From assembly GCF_036170895.1 (NCBI RefSeq), contig NZ_CP108036.1:3658001-3722000 (forward strand): 64,000 nucleotides of DNA, given 5' to 3'. This document shows, in pieces, positions 7,029-16,074 of this stretch. Source of the stretch: Streptomyces erythrochromogenes (GTDB taxonomy: Bacteria > Actinomycetota > Actinomycetes > Streptomycetales > Streptomycetaceae). The position numbers and the translations under genes were made by a program. The notes beneath the pieces are model-generated. The model had not been told where the DNA came from and made no database searches. It saw only the letters and a list, made by a program, of their open reading frames with translations. Numbering within the stretch: the first letter of the stretch is position 1; each line of letters opens with the position of its first letter.

Positions 7029-8482
7029 AGGCCGTACTCCTTCCAGCGGCGGTCCACGAGGGCCGCCGTCGCGGGGTCGGACTCCACCATGTCGGGCCAG
7101 CCGCCGTCGCGGGTGTAACCCTCCTCGGGCAGCTTCTTCGTGGCGTCGATGCCCGCCTTGCCGCCCCAGAACTGCTGGTACGAGGCGTGGTCGAGGTGGT
7201 CCACCGGTCCCTCGACGACGGTCAGGTCGCGGGAGTAGTCCGTGTTGCCGAGGGCCCGCCAGGACACCTCGTGCAGGTCGTGGACGTCACAGTCCTTGTC
7301 CACCACGATGATCAGCTTGGTCAGCGACATCATGTGGGCGCCCCAGATGGCGTGCATGACCTTCTGCGCGTGCTTGGGGTACTTCTTGTCGATCGAGACG
7401 ATCGCGCAGTTGTGGAAGCCGCCCGACTCGGGCAGGTGGTAGTCCACGATGTCCGGGACGATGATCTTCAGCAGGGGCAGGAAGAACCGCTCCGTCGCGC
7501 GGCCCAGCGGACCGTCCTCGGTCGGCGGGCGGCCCACCACGATCGACTGCAGCAGCGGCCGCTTGCGCATCGTGATGCAGTCGATCTTCAGGGCCGGGAA
7601 GGGCTCCTGCGGGGTGTAGAAGCCGGTGTGGTCGCCGAAGGGGCCTTCCGGGAGCATCTCCCCGGGCTCCAGCCAGCCCTCCACGACGACCTCCGCGTTG
7701 GCCGGGACCTGGAGCGGGACGGTCTTGCAGTCGACCATCTCGATCCGCTTGCCCGCGACGAAGCCGGCGAAGAGGTACTCGTCGATGTCGCCCGGCAGCG
7801 GCGCGGTGGACGCGTACGTGACGGCGGGCGGGCAGCCGAAGGCGATCGCGACCGGCAGCCGCTCGCCCTTGGCGGCGGCGACGGCGTAGTGGTTGCGACT
7901 GTCCTTGTGGATCTGCCAGTGCATGCCGATGGTGCGCTTGTCGTGGCGCTGGAGCCGGTAGAGGCCGAGGTTGCGCACGCCCGTCTCGGGGTGCTTGGTG
8001 TGGGTGAGGCCGAGGTTGAAGAAGGAGCCGCCGTCCTTGGGCCAGGTGAAGAGGGCCGGCAGCAGGTCCAGGTCGACGTCGTCGCCGGTGAGGACGACCT
8101 CCTGGACGGGTGCGGAGTCGCCCTTCACCTTCTTCGGCGGGACGTGGACCATCGAGCCGAGCTTGCCGAAGGCCTCGCGGACCCCGATGAAGCCCTGCGG
8201 CAGCTCCGGCTTCAGCAGACCGCCGATCTTCTCGCTGATCTCGGCGTACGACTTGAGGCCGAGGGCCTTGAGGAGGCGGCGGTCGGTGCCGAAGACGTTC
8301 ATGGCCAGCGGCATCGCCGAGCCCTTGACGTTCTCGAAGAGCAGCGCGGGACCGCCCGCTTTGTTCACTCTGTCGACGATCTCCCCGACCTCCAGGTACG
8401 GGTCGACTTCGGCCTTGATGCGCTTGAGGTCGCCCTCTCGCTCCAGAGCCCGGAGCAGCGAGCGGAGATCGTCGTAAGCCAT
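7025..8482 (-). CDS. UbiD family menaquinone biosynthesis decarboxylase
   Basis: The 485-residue product is a prenylated-FMN-dependent (de)carboxylase of the UbiD family, at the usual length of 480-500. Recognisable blocks include LLFENVKGSAMPLAMNVFGTDRR, the central GMHWQIHKDSRNH and GPFGDHTGFYTP, which belong to the cofactor and metal-binding site with its acidic residues. ATG at 8482. It heads the minus-strand set with the 157-residue protein and MqnP, both coupled by overlaps. In the futalosine pathway this enzyme would remove the ring carboxylate before or after prenylation; UbiX at 4201 supplies the cofactor. Confidence 0.93.
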   Translation of the reverse strand: MAYDDLRSLLRALEREGDLKRIKAEVDPYLEVGEIVDRVNKAGGPALLFENVKGSAMPLAMNVFGTDRRLLKALGLKSYAEISEKIGGLLKPELPQGFIGVREAFGKLGSMVHVPPKKVKGDSAPVQEVVLTGDDVDLDLLPALFTWPKDGGSFFNLGLTHTKHPETGVRNLGLYRLQRHDKRTIGMHWQIHKDSRNHYAVAAAKGERLPVAIAFGCPPAVTYASTAPLPGDIDEYLFAGFVAGKRIEMVDCKTVPLQVPANAEVVVEGWLEPGEMLPEGPFGDHTGFYTPQEPFPALKIDCITMRKRPLLQSIVVGRPPTEDGPLGRATERFFLPLLKIIVPDIVDYHLPESGGFHNCAIVSIDKKYPKHAQKVMHAIWGAHMMSLTKLIIVVDKDCDVHDLHEVSWRALGNTDYSRDLTVVEGPVDHLDHASYQQFWGGKAGIDATKKLPEEGYTRDGGWPDMVESDPATAALVDRRWKEYGL

Positions 8483-8572
8483 AGGGGCCAGTATCCGTCA
8501 CCAACTACGCTGGGAACGTCACCGGGGCCCCTTGCGGGTCCGCCGCCACTGCCCGGGAGTCGGTCCCACACC

Positions 8573-8917
8573 GTGCTGCGCTATCTGCCGTTCCTGCTGA
8601 TCATCGCGCTGACCATCTACGCCTTCATCGACTGCCTGAACACGCCGGAGGAAGAGGTCAAGCACCTGCCCAAGGCGATGTGGGTGATCATCATCCTGCT
8701 CTTCTCCATCGTGGGGCCGGTGGTGTGGCTGTTCGCGGGCAAGAAGCGGGTGGCCTCCGGCGGTGGCGGGCGCGGGTCCAGGGGCCGCGGTCAGTGGGTG
8801 GCCCCCGACGACAACCCGGAGTTCCTGAAGTCCCTGCGCGAGGAGCAGGAGAACAAGGACCGGGACAAGGACAACGGCAAGGACCAGGGCAAGGACCAGG
8901 GCAAGGACGCCGACTAG
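8573..8917 (+). CDS. PLDc_N-type small membrane protein
   Basis: GTG at 8573 opens a 114-residue product with two hydrophobic segments: residues 2-22 (LRYLPFLLIIALTIYAFIDC) and 37-59 (AMWVIIILLFSIVGPVVWLFAG). This is the layout of the phospholipase D nuclease N-terminal (PLDc_N) family, whose members are short two-helix proteins, and the WLFAG(K) end of helix two fits. The tail is a low-complexity repeat of Lys/Asp/Gln (DKDNGKDQGKDQGKD). GGGAG lies 13 bases before the start, a rather long spacing. The gene is divergent from the UbiD-type gene. Function unknown. Confidence 0.8.
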   Translation: MLRYLPFLLIIALTIYAFIDCLNTPEEEVKHLPKAMWVIIILLFSIVGPVVWLFAGKKRVASGGGGRGSRGRGQWVAPDDNPEFLKSLREEQENKDRDKDNGKDQGKDQGKDAD

Positions 8918-8927
8918 GCGGCCGGGC

Positions 8928-9299
8928 CTAGCGGGCCCACGGGAGGATGCGGGGCTCATCCTCGCCCGGCACCGACACCACGCCGTCCGCGCGCATCGCC
9001 ACGTAGGCCTGGAAGGTTTCGGTGGCGTGGATCCTGCGTGCCGCGTCCGCCGGGAGGACCAGGGTCTGGCCAGCGGTGACCTTCTCGGTGCGGCCTTCGA
9101 AGGTGACCTCCAGGGAGCCGGCGGTGAGGGTCCAGACCTGCTCGCGGCTGACGGAGTGCTCGGGGCCGGTGGCCCCGGCGGGCATGTCGACGTGCCAGGT
9201 GCTCAGCTCGGAGCTGCCGCGGCTGGGGGCGGCGAAGCCGGTCATGGTGGCGTTCGGGGTGGCGGTGACGTGCTCGGGGGAAGCGGTGATCACGTACAA
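8928..9299 (-). CDS. Cupin domain-containing protein
   Basis: A single-domain cupin of about 123 residues. The beta-barrel motif region reads GPEHSVSREQVWTLTAGSLEVTFEG, followed by AGQTLVLPADAARRIHA. The metal-site histidines are only partly kept (one H in the first motif and one in RRIHA). Start: I prefer TTG at 9299, which has GGAAGG seven bases upstream. The longer frame from TTG 9326 would start inside the palindrome at 9322-9358 and lacks a ribosome site. It is divergent from a MarR-type regulator whose likely operator is that palindrome. Confidence 0.8.
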   Translation of the reverse strand: MYVITASPEHVTATPNATMTGFAAPSRGSSELSTWHVDMPAGATGPEHSVSREQVWTLTAGSLEVTFEGRTEKVTAGQTLVLPADAARRIHATETFQAYVAMRADGVVSVPGEDEPRILPWAR

Positions 9300-9321
9300 G
9301 GCGGGTCCTTCCGTCGAGTGA

Positions 9322-9358
9322 GTCAAGCTGCTTTACTCAACGAGTAAAGCAGCTTGAC
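9322..9358. promoter_or_regulatory. Perfect 17-base inverted repeat, probable MarR operator
   Basis: The arms GTCAAGCTGCTTTACTC (9322-9338) and GAGTAAAGCAGCTTGAC (9342-9358) are exact complements around a three-base centre (AAC). The element lies in the 81 bases between the divergent cupin and MarR genes, the usual place for a dimeric MarR repressor that controls itself and its neighbour. The repeat is far longer than chance would give and lies between two gene starts, which argues against a terminator. Confidence 0.85.
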
Positions 9359-9380
9359 CCGAACGTGTCACCATATTTAC

Positions 9381-9875
9381 GTGACGAGAGAAGACGCGAC
9401 GAAGAGCGGCGGGGGCAGCGGGGCCGGCGAGGGCGTCGAGCTGACCTTCCTGCTCGGCCTGGGCTTCCAGCTGGTGCTGGGCGAGTTCACCCGGCGCCTC
9501 GCCGAGGTCGGGTACGGGGACCTGCGGCCCGTGCACGGCATGGCCTTCCAGGCCCTGAAGGGCCGTGGCGCGACGGCCACCGAGCTGGCCGAGCGGCTCG
9601 GGGTGACCAAACAGGCCGCCGGGCAGATCGTCGACGACCTGGAGCGACGCGGCTACGTCCGCCGCGAGCCGCACCCTGAGGGCGGCCGCCGCAAGCTGGT
9701 GGTCCTGACCGGGGCGGCCCGGGACCACCTCGCCGTCGCGGGCCGGGTCCTGCACGAGTTGGAGGCCGAGCTCGCCGGCAGCGCGGACGTCGGCGCCCTG
9801 CGCCGGGAACTGGCCCGCGTCGTGCGCACGCTCCACGGGGAGGACGGGCTGCCGCCCCTGCGCCCGGTGTGGTGA
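9381..9875 (+). CDS. MarR family transcriptional regulator
   Basis: A 164-residue winged-helix repressor. The helix-turn-helix is at about residues 66-87 (TATELAERLGVTKQAAGQIVDDL), the wing at about 93-110 (VRREPHPEGGRRKLVVLT), and flanking helices form the dimer face. GTG at 9381 was chosen because an upstream TTG at 9354 lies inside the palindrome. It is divergent from the cupin gene; binding of the shared palindrome would control both. The ligand is unknown. Confidence 0.9.
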   Translation: MTREDATKSGGGSGAGEGVELTFLLGLGFQLVLGEFTRRLAEVGYGDLRPVHGMAFQALKGRGATATELAERLGVTKQAAGQIVDDLERRGYVRREPHPEGGRRKLVVLTGAARDHLAVAGRVLHELEAELAGSADVGALRRELARVVRTLHGEDGLPPLRPVW

Positions 9876-9902
9876 AGGGGGGCGGCGTGCGGCCGCAAGG
9901 CC

Positions 9903-10418
9903 TCAGGACGCCTTGCGGACGCTGGTGAAGGAGCCGTAGGACTCGCGCAGCCGCGCCCAGCGGGTGTCCGTCCAGGCGGACCAGTCCGTCGGGCGTCCGG
10001 CCAGTGCGGCGTCCAGCAGTTCGAAGTGCTCGTGCCAGCCGGCCAGGCAGTCGAGGCGGTCCTCGTCGGAGCCGCCGCGCTCGTTCACGAACCGGATGAC
10101 CGTCGAATCGGTGCCGACCGCCTCCAGGTGGAAGCGGATCCGCCCGTGCTCGCTCACCGTGTACTCGGCGACGCGCTCCACGTCCCAGGCCGTGACGTGG
10201 CCGGTCACCACGGTTCCGGTGTTCAGCCAGCGCAGCGTGACGGCCCCGCCGAGCCGCCGCTCCAGGACGTCGGCGGCGGCCAGCCAGCCGCGCAGCCCGT
10301 CGGGCGTGGTCAGGGCGTGCCAGAGGGCCTCGTAGGCGTACGGCAGGTGGAGCTCGAAGCGGAGCAGCCAGTGGTTCTCGCCGCGCCGTTCGCTGGTGGC
10401 ATGGCTCACGAGGGACAT
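9903..10418 (-). CDS. SRPBCC (START/AHSA1-like) domain protein
   Basis: The 171-residue product matches the helix-grip fold of the AHSA1-like/SRPBCC group: an N-terminal strand (NHWLLRFELHLPYAYEALWHALTTPDGLRGWLA) with the YEALWHALT-P-x-LRGW pattern, central beta strands (GTVVTGHVTAWDVERVAEY) and a C-terminal helix (CLAGWHEHFELLDAAL). Members bind hydrophobic ligands or help fold partners. It ends 25 bases short of, and converges with, the MarR gene. ATG at 10418 sits 25 bases beyond the stop of ccsB. Function not known. Confidence 0.8.
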   Translation of the reverse strand: MSLVSHATSERRGENHWLLRFELHLPYAYEALWHALTTPDGLRGWLAAADVLERRLGGAVTLRWLNTGTVVTGHVTAWDVERVAEYTVSEHGRIRFHLEAVGTDSTVIRFVNERGGSDEDRLDCLAGWHEHFELLDAALAGRPTDWSAWTDTRWARLRESYGSFTSVRKAS

Positions 10419-10443
10419 GCCACCAGCGTCCCACTCCCGCCGG

Positions 10444-11526
10444 TCAGACGCCTGCGTACGAGTGCTTGCCGCTGAGCAGGATGTTCACGCCGTAGTAGTT
10501 CCAGATCCAGCAGGCGAAGGCGAAGAGCGCCAGGTAGGCGGCCTTGCGGCCCTTCCAGCCGGCGGTGGCGCGGGCGTGCAGGTAGCAGGCGTACGCCACC
10601 CAGGTCACGAAGGACCAGACCTCCTTGGGGTCCCAGCCCCAGTAGCGGCCCCAGGCGTCGCCCGCCCAGATCGCGCCCGCGATGATCGTGAAGGTCCACA
10701 GCGGGAAGACGGCCGCGTTGATGCGGTACGAGAACTTGTCGAGCGAGGCCGCCGAGGGCAGGCGCTCCAGAACGGAGGAGGCGATCCTGCCGGGCTCGCC
10801 GCCGCCGGCGAGCTTGGCCTCGTAGGAGTCGCGGAAGAGGTAGAGGACCGCACCGGCCGCGCCGAGGTAGAAGACGGCGCCGCAGAAGATGGCGGTGGAG
10901 ACGTGGATCCACAGCCAGTACGAGTGCAGGGCCGGGACCAGCTGGTCGCTGTCGGTGTAGAGCCAGGTGACCGCGATGCCGAGGTCGAGCAGGACGGTGG
11001 TGACCAGGATCAGGCCGAGCCAGCGGACGTTCTTCTTCAGGGCGAGGAGCACCAGGTACGTGCCGACGGCCACCGTGGAGAAGGTGATCGAGAACTCGTA
11101 CATGTTGCCCCAGGGGGCCCGCTCGACCGACATCGCCCGGGTGACCACGCCGGCCGCCTCGACGAGGAAGGCGAGCGCGGTCAGCGAGACCGCGATCCGC
11201 CCGTACAGGTCGCCCTGGACGGTGCCGCCGGCGGCGCCGGGGCCGTCCGGGACGTCACGGGTGCCGGCGCCGGAGCGGGTGGTGACCTTGGGCCGGTCCA
11301 GTACGGCGGTGGCGCCGCCCTTGCCGCGCACCTGCACGGCCGGGGCCGCGGCCTCGGCGGTACCGGTCAGCGCGGCGGCCGTGCGGGCCACCTTGCTGCG
11401 GCTGCCGAAGGTCCACTCGGCGATGTGCGCGAAGAAGGCGAGCGTGTAGACCGCCATCGACGAATAGACCAGGTAGTTGCTGATCTCAGCCAGGTTCTCG
11501 TTGGCTGCGGCTGCGAGCGGCGTCAT
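10444..11526 (-). CDS. ccsB: System II cytochrome c biogenesis protein CcsB/ResC
   Basis: A 360-residue polytopic membrane protein that, with ResB, carries haem across the membrane and attaches it to apocytochrome c. The haem-handling tryptophan-rich motif is at about residues 283-303 (WAGDAWGRYWGWDPKEVW), between conserved histidines on flanking helices. About eight hydrophobic segments are visible, with a long cytoplasmic loop (about residues 40-105) after the first helices. ATG at 11526 overlaps the stop of resB by four bases. It is the last gene in the resA-ccdA-resB-ccsB set on the minus strand. Confidence 0.93.
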   Translation of the reverse strand: MTPLAAAANENLAEISNYLVYSSMAVYTLAFFAHIAEWTFGSRSKVARTAAALTGTAEAAAPAVQVRGKGGATAVLDRPKVTTRSGAGTRDVPDGPGAAGGTVQGDLYGRIAVSLTALAFLVEAAGVVTRAMSVERAPWGNMYEFSITFSTVAVGTYLVLLALKKNVRWLGLILVTTVLLDLGIAVTWLYTDSDQLVPALHSYWLWIHVSTAIFCGAVFYLGAAGAVLYLFRDSYEAKLAGGGEPGRIASSVLERLPSAASLDKFSYRINAAVFPLWTFTIIAGAIWAGDAWGRYWGWDPKEVWSFVTWVAYACYLHARATAGWKGRKAAYLALFAFACWIWNYYGVNILLSGKHSYAGV

Positions 11527-13220
11527 CCGCGCTCTCCTTCAGGGGTTTCTTCAACAGGATCAGACACGCTGGGCGCCTGCTGGTGCAGCGTGGCGGCGAG
11601 GTCCGCCAGTTCCTCCGGGAGCTTGGCGGACTCGCTGCGGCCGAGGCCCGCCATCTCGACGACGGTCACGCCGTCCTTGCCCGCCACCGCGCGCACCCAG
11701 ATCCGGCGGCGCTGGATGAACAGCGATCCGGCCAGGCCCGCGATGGCGGCGATCGCGCCCGCGAGGGCGAGGCCGCTGCCGGGCTGCTGGGTGACGGAGA
11801 AGGTGGCCCAGCGCTCGATGCCCTCGAACTTCACGGTGCCCGCGCCGTTGGGCAGGTCCATCGTTTCGCCGGGCGCGAGCTTCTTGATGAGCTGCTGGCC
11901 CGACTCGTCCTTGAACATCTCCATCTTGGAGGTTTCGAGCCGGTAGACGTTCTGCGGCAGGCCCGAGTCCACGCCGAGGCTGCCGTGCCAGGCGTTGAGC
12001 ATGAGCTGCGGGTTCAGGAGGGCGGGGAACTGGGAGAACATCGTCCCGTGCCCCTCGCCGGCGAAGGTCGGCACGAAGACGGCGGTGAAGCCGAGCTGCT
12101 CCGGCTTGCCGTCCTTGTCCTTGTAGCCGTCGGTGACCTTGACGGCTCCGGTGGACGTGAGGTTGCCGTCCTGCGGGAGCACCGGGACGGCGTCCTTGTA
12201 GACGACCTTCCCGGTGGAGTCGGTCACCGAGATGATCGGCGCGTAGCCGTGGCCGAGCAGGTAGACCTTGGAGCCGTCGATCTCCAGGGGCTTGTTGACC
12301 TGGATCTCGCGCTTCTGCGGCGTTCCGTGGGCGCCCTCGCTGAGGGTGACGTACGCCTTGAAGTCGCGCGGGGTGCCCCGCTGCGGGCCGGACATCTCGT
12401 AGGTGGCGTCGAAGCGGTCCAGCGTGAAGCTGAACGGCGGCAGGTCGTCCGGGTGGAAGAGGGTGCCGGGCTTGAAGTCGTCGTACTGGGTGAGGGTGTT
12501 CGAGAAGCCGCTGCCGCGCAGGACCAGCTTGCCGCCCTCGGACTTGAAGTACTGGCCCCAGGCGAAGGCCACGAGCATCACGATCAGCGCGACGTGGAAG
12601 ATCAGGTTCCCGGCCTCGCGGAGGTAGCCCTTCTCCGCCGCGACGGTGCCGCTGCCCGCCTCGGTGCGGAAGCGCTTCCCCGCGAGCAGCGTCCTCGCGT
12701 ACGAGAGGACCTCGTCGGGGGTCTTGTCGGTACGCCACGTGGTGTGGGCGGGCAGCCGGTCGAGCCGCTTGGGGGCGCCCGGCGGGCGGCCGCGGAGCTG
12801 GCCGACGAACTGCCAGGAGCGCGGGACGATGCAGCCGATCAGCGAGACGAACAGCAGCAGGTAGATCGCGGAGAACCACACCGAGCTGTAGACGTCGAAG
12901 AGCTGGAGCGCCTCGGCGACGCCGACGTAGGACGAGTGCTCCCGCTTCCACTCGACGACCTTCAGGGCGTCGACGTTGGTCTGCGGGACGAGGGAGCCGG
13001 GGATGGCGCCCAGGGACAGCAGGAAGAGCAGGATCAGCGCCACCCGCATGGAGGTGAGCTGCCGCCAGAACCAGCGGGCCCAGCCGATCACGCCGATGCC
13101 GACGGGACCGCTGTCCTCGACGGGCGCGGTGGAGAGCTGGGAGCCGGCCGCGGCCTCGGCGGGGTCCGCCGGGGAGGGCTCGGGCGACGTCTCGGTGGAC
13201 GCTTTGTCTGTCGTACTCAT
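11523..13220 (-). CDS. resB: System II cytochrome c biogenesis protein ResB
   Basis: The 565-residue product has the ResB layout: an N-terminal cytoplasmic tail rich in Glu/Ser/Pro, three closely spaced hydrophobic segments in the first 260 residues (RVALILLFLLSLGAIPGSLVPQ; SAIYLLLFVSLIGCIVPR; NLIFHVALIVMLVAFAWGQYF), a large extracytoplasmic beta-rich domain and a last helix near residue 490 (GSGLALAGAIAAIAGLAGSLF). ResB and CcsB together form the haem-attaching complex. ATG at 13220. It lies 13 bases after ccdA and overlaps ccsB. Confidence 0.94.
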   Translation of the reverse strand: MSTTDKASTETSPEPSPADPAEAAAGSQLSTAPVEDSGPVGIGVIGWARWFWRQLTSMRVALILLFLLSLGAIPGSLVPQTNVDALKVVEWKREHSSYVGVAEALQLFDVYSSVWFSAIYLLLFVSLIGCIVPRSWQFVGQLRGRPPGAPKRLDRLPAHTTWRTDKTPDEVLSYARTLLAGKRFRTEAGSGTVAAEKGYLREAGNLIFHVALIVMLVAFAWGQYFKSEGGKLVLRGSGFSNTLTQYDDFKPGTLFHPDDLPPFSFTLDRFDATYEMSGPQRGTPRDFKAYVTLSEGAHGTPQKREIQVNKPLEIDGSKVYLLGHGYAPIISVTDSTGKVVYKDAVPVLPQDGNLTSTGAVKVTDGYKDKDGKPEQLGFTAVFVPTFAGEGHGTMFSQFPALLNPQLMLNAWHGSLGVDSGLPQNVYRLETSKMEMFKDESGQQLIKKLAPGETMDLPNGAGTVKFEGIERWATFSVTQQPGSGLALAGAIAAIAGLAGSLFIQRRRIWVRAVAGKDGVTVVEMAGLGRSESAKLPEELADLAATLHQQAPSVSDPVEETPEGERG

Positions 13221-13233
13221 GTCCGTCGGTTCC

Positions 13234-14007
13234 TCAGATCCCCACCGTGAAGCTTTGGGTCCAGCTCTGCATGTCGGTGACGATGCTGTCCCACAAACCT
13301 GTGACGAGCAGCAGGCCGGTGAGGATCAGCATGCCGCCGCCGATGCGCATCACCCATGCATAGTGCTGCTTCACCCAGCCGAATGCACCGAGCGCCTTGC
13401 GGAAGGCGATCGCGGCGAGGATGAAGGGCACGCCGAGGCCCAGGCAGTAGACGACGGTGAGCAGGGCGCCGCGGCCGGCGCTCGCCTGGTCGATGGAGAG
13501 GGTGTTGACTGCCGCGAGGGTCGGGCCCATGCAGGGGGTCCAGCCGACGCCGAAGAGCACGCCGAGCAGCGGCGCGCCGAGCAGGCCCGCCGTCGGCTTC
13601 TTGTGGAAGCGGAACTCCCGCATGGTCAGGCCCGGGATCGCTCCCATGAAGAAGAGGCCCATGAGGATCACCACGCCGCCCAGCACCCGGGAGATGATCG
13701 CCTTGTTCTCCTGGAGCTCGGAGCCGAAGTACCCGAAGAGCGCTCCGGTGGAGACGAAGACGGCGGTGAACCCGGCGACGAACAGGCCGGCGCCCGCCAG
13801 CATCCGCCCGCGGCGGGCCTCGGCGAGGTCGGCGCCGCTGACGCCGGTGACGTAGGAGAGGTAGCCGGGGACCAGCGGCAGCACGCAGGGGGAGAAGAAG
13901 GAGACGAGTCCCGCGAGGAGCGCGATCGGCAGCGCCAGCAGCAGTGCGCCGTTCAGGACCGTCTCGTTGACACCCGTGGCCTCGGCGGCGAGGACGTACT
14001 CGACCAC
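13234..14007 (-). CDS. ccdA: Thiol-disulfide transporter CcdA
   Basis: CcdA carries reducing power from cytoplasmic thioredoxin across the membrane to ResA. The 257-residue product has six hydrophobic segments and the two redox cysteines, C41 in [13 protein letters not shown] and C159 in [14 protein letters not shown], both in the family's proline-containing motifs. GTG at 14007 lies five bases past the resA stop, so the genes are coupled. Confidence 0.94.
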   Translation of the reverse strand: MVEYVLAAEATGVNETVLNGALLLALPIALLAGLVSFFSPCVLPLVPGYLSYVTGVSGADLAEARRGRMLAGAGLFVAGFTAVFVSTGALFGYFGSELQENKAIISRVLGGVVILMGLFFMGAIPGLTMREFRFHKKPTAGLLGAPLLGVLFGVGWTPCMGPTLAAVNTLSIDQASAGRGALLTVVYCLGLGVPFILAAIAFRKALGAFGWVKQHYAWVMRIGGGMLILTGLLLVTGLWDSIVTDMQSWTQSFTVGI

Positions 14008-14011
14008 GAGG

Positions 14012-14638
14012 TCACTGCTCCGCGAGGACGGGGTCGATCATCGAGCGCAGCTGCTCCTCACTGAGGGGGGCCAGGGTGCGTGCGGCGATCCTGCCCTCCC
14101 GGTCCAGGACGAGCGTGGAGGGGATGGCGTTCGGGTTGAGGCTGCCCTTGGGGAAGCGGAGCAGCAGCTTGCCGTCCGGGTCGTAGAGGCTCGGGTAGGT
14201 GATCCCGAAGGTCTCCTCGAAGGCGGCGGCGTTCTGCTTGCTGTTGTCGCGGACGTTGACGCCCACGAAGACGACGTCCTTGCCGGCGTCGGCGAGCTCC
14301 TTGGACACCTTCGCGAAGGACGGGGCCTCGGCGCGGCACGGCGGGCACCAGGAGCCCCACACGTTGAGGACGACGACCTTGCCCTTGAGGGCGGTGGTGT
14401 CGAGGCTCTTGCCGTCGACGGTCTCGCCGTCGAGCTTGGGGGCCTCGGTGCGCTCGCCCTTGGCGGAGGTGGAGATGCCGCTCGCGCCCGTGACGTAGTT
14501 GCCGCCGCTGCCGGTCGGCTTGCCGCTGTCCGAACCGCTGCACGCCGTGAGCGTGAGGGCGCCGGTGACGGTCACCGCGGTCAGCAGGAGGGCGCGGCCG
14601 CTGGGTGAGCGGCGTCGGGGGGCGCGGCTAAGGCTCAT
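14012..14638 (-). CDS. resA: Thioredoxin-like lipoprotein ResA
   Basis: ResA reduces the haem-binding CxxCH thiols of apocytochrome c outside the membrane. The 208-residue product has a signal peptide ending in a lipobox with C33 (LTAC), then a TlpA/ResA thioredoxin fold with the active-site motif C98-P-P-C101 in [15 protein letters not shown] and the cis-proline region [19 protein letters not shown] at 14638. It is the first gene of the resA-ccdA-resB-ccsB set, all on the minus strand with gaps of only a few bases. Confidence 0.93.
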   Translation of the reverse strand: MSLSRAPRRRSPSGRALLLTAVTVTGALTLTACSGSDSGKPTGSGGNYVTGASGISTSAKGERTEAPKLDGETVDGKSLDTTALKGKVVVLNVWGSWCPPCRAEAPSFAKVSKELADAGKDVVFVGVNVRDNSKQNAAAFEETFGITYPSLYDPDGKLLLRFPKGSLNPNAIPSTLVLDREGRIAARTLAPLSEEQLRSMIDPVLAEQ

Positions 14639-14715
14639 GTGAAAAGTTTCGCATGAGCAATTCGCGGATTTTCCGCACCCCCCGGCCGGGAGTCAATGCC
14701 CTGGTCAGGCGATGG

Positions 14716-15951
14716 TCAGGCGGCGGTGAGGTACGCGTTCCAGCCACCGGAGGGCGACTGGCCGGGGCCGAGGGTGCGCAGCCGGGCTAGCACCTTGGGG
14801 TCCTGGACCTCCAGCCAGTCGGTGAACTGCCGGAAGGACACGAGCCTTACATCCCTTTTGTCCGCCATGCCCTTGAGGGCTTCCTCGACGGCATCCATGT
14901 AGATGCCGCCGTTCCACTCCTCGAAGTGGTTGCCGATGAAGAGCGGCGCGCGGTTGGTCTCGTAGGCCCGGCGGAAGCCGCCGAGGTAGGTGGCCGTGGC
15001 CTGGGTGCGCCAGGCCGGGTAGTGGGCGGGCACGCCCTTCGTGGTGTTCTTCGACTGGTTGGCGAGGATGTTGTAGTCCATCGACAGCACCTCGAAGGAG
15101 TGCCCCGGGAAGGGCAGGGACTGCAGCGGCAGGTCCCAGACGCCCGACCTTCGCACGGGCCAGACCTGGAGGCCGCCGGGCGAGCTGGAGTCGTAGCGCC
15201 AGCCCAGCTTCTGGGCGGTCGGCAGGAGGTTGTCCCGGCCCAGGAGGCAGGGGGTGCGGGCGCCGGTCAGTTCCTTGCGGTAGTCGAAGGGCAGCGGCTC
15301 CACATCGGTGAATCCGGTGTTCGTGCGCCAGCCTGTGACGAAGGACACGGCCTGGTCGATCTCGCTCTGCCAGTCGGCCGGGGTCCAGCGGGCGACGGAG
15401 CCGGATCCCCCGCAGAAGTGGCCGTTGAAGTGCGTGCCTATCTCGTGCCCGTCGAGCCACGCCTCGCGGACGTGGCGGAGGGTGGCGCGGACGTTCTCGT
15501 CCTTGAGGTAGCCGATGTCGGATGCGCCGACGGGATTGTTCGGCGGCTGATAGAGGTTCCGCTTCGACTCGGGCAGCAGGTAGATGCCGGAGAGGAAGAA
15601 GGTCATGGCCGCGCCGTGGTCCTTGGCGAGCTTGAGGAAGCGCGGGAAGAGACCGTTGCCGATCTCGCCCGCGCCGTCCCAGCTGAAGACGACGAACTGC
15701 GGCGGCGCCTCGCCCGGCTGGAGGGGCACGGGCCGGTCGGGCTGGTTGGGCTGCGGGCCGGTGTCGGCGGTGGAGCCGTCACCGATGGGCCTGGCCGGCG
15801 TCTTCTCGCCGGGCTTCGGGTTCTTCACGGGTCCGGGAGCGCCGGGACCGGACACATCGGGCAATCCGCAGCCGGCGACTCCCATCGCGGCCGCGGCGCC
15901 AAGTCCCAGTCCCAGCAACCCCCTCCGACTGACTCCCCTGATGTCGCGCAT
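14716..15951 (-). CDS. Tat-exported lipoprotein with polysaccharide-deacetylase-like domain
   Basis: The 411-residue product begins with a twin-arginine signal (SRRGLLGLGLGAAAAMGVAGC) with R9-R10 and a lipobox cysteine C28. A Pro-rich linker (about 29-85) leads to a NodB-like domain: FVVFSWDGAGE at about 88-98, AMTFFLSGIYLL, then GHEIGTHFNGHFC with two histidines in the metal-binding position. The first motif has a single Asp (SWDGAG) where active deacetylases normally have TFDDG, so activity is uncertain. Start: ATG at 15951, eight residues before the twin arginines; a longer frame to 16032 would spoil the signal. It probably acts on a cell-wall or surface glycan. Confidence 0.8.
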   Translation of the reverse strand: MRDIRGVSRRGLLGLGLGAAAAMGVAGCGLPDVSGPGAPGPVKNPKPGEKTPARPIGDGSTADTGPQPNQPDRPVPLQPGEAPPQFVVFSWDGAGEIGNGLFPRFLKLAKDHGAAMTFFLSGIYLLPESKRNLYQPPNNPVGASDIGYLKDENVRATLRHVREAWLDGHEIGTHFNGHFCGGSGSVARWTPADWQSEIDQAVSFVTGWRTNTGFTDVEPLPFDYRKELTGARTPCLLGRDNLLPTAQKLGWRYDSSSPGGLQVWPVRRSGVWDLPLQSLPFPGHSFEVLSMDYNILANQSKNTTKGVPAHYPAWRTQATATYLGGFRRAYETNRAPLFIGNHFEEWNGGIYMDAVEEALKGMADKRDVRLVSFRQFTDWLEVQDPKVLARLRTLGPGQSPSGGWNAYLTAA

Positions 15952-15984
15952 GTCACCGTCCCCATCGTCGTCACCACACCCGAC

Positions 15985-16074
15985 CCAAAGTCCATATAAA
16001 CGGACAAGTTGACCGGACATGTGTGCTGACACGGTGATTCCCGCGCATCTTGTATTTAATTAGACAGACCTGTA
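15985..16074 (-). promoter_or_regulatory. AT-rich leader and candidate promoter of the Tat lipoprotein gene
   Basis: The stretch around 16048-16070 (TCTTGTATTTAATTAGACAG) is strikingly AT-rich for this chromosome and lies about 110 bases upstream of the deacetylase-like gene on its coding side. It could carry the promoter. No consensus pair of boxes stands out, so the exact site is uncertain. Confidence 0.35.

Noticed and set aside
9322..9358. Palindrome as a terminator
   Set aside because: It lies between two divergent starts, not after a stop codon, and lacks a T-run; an operator fits better.
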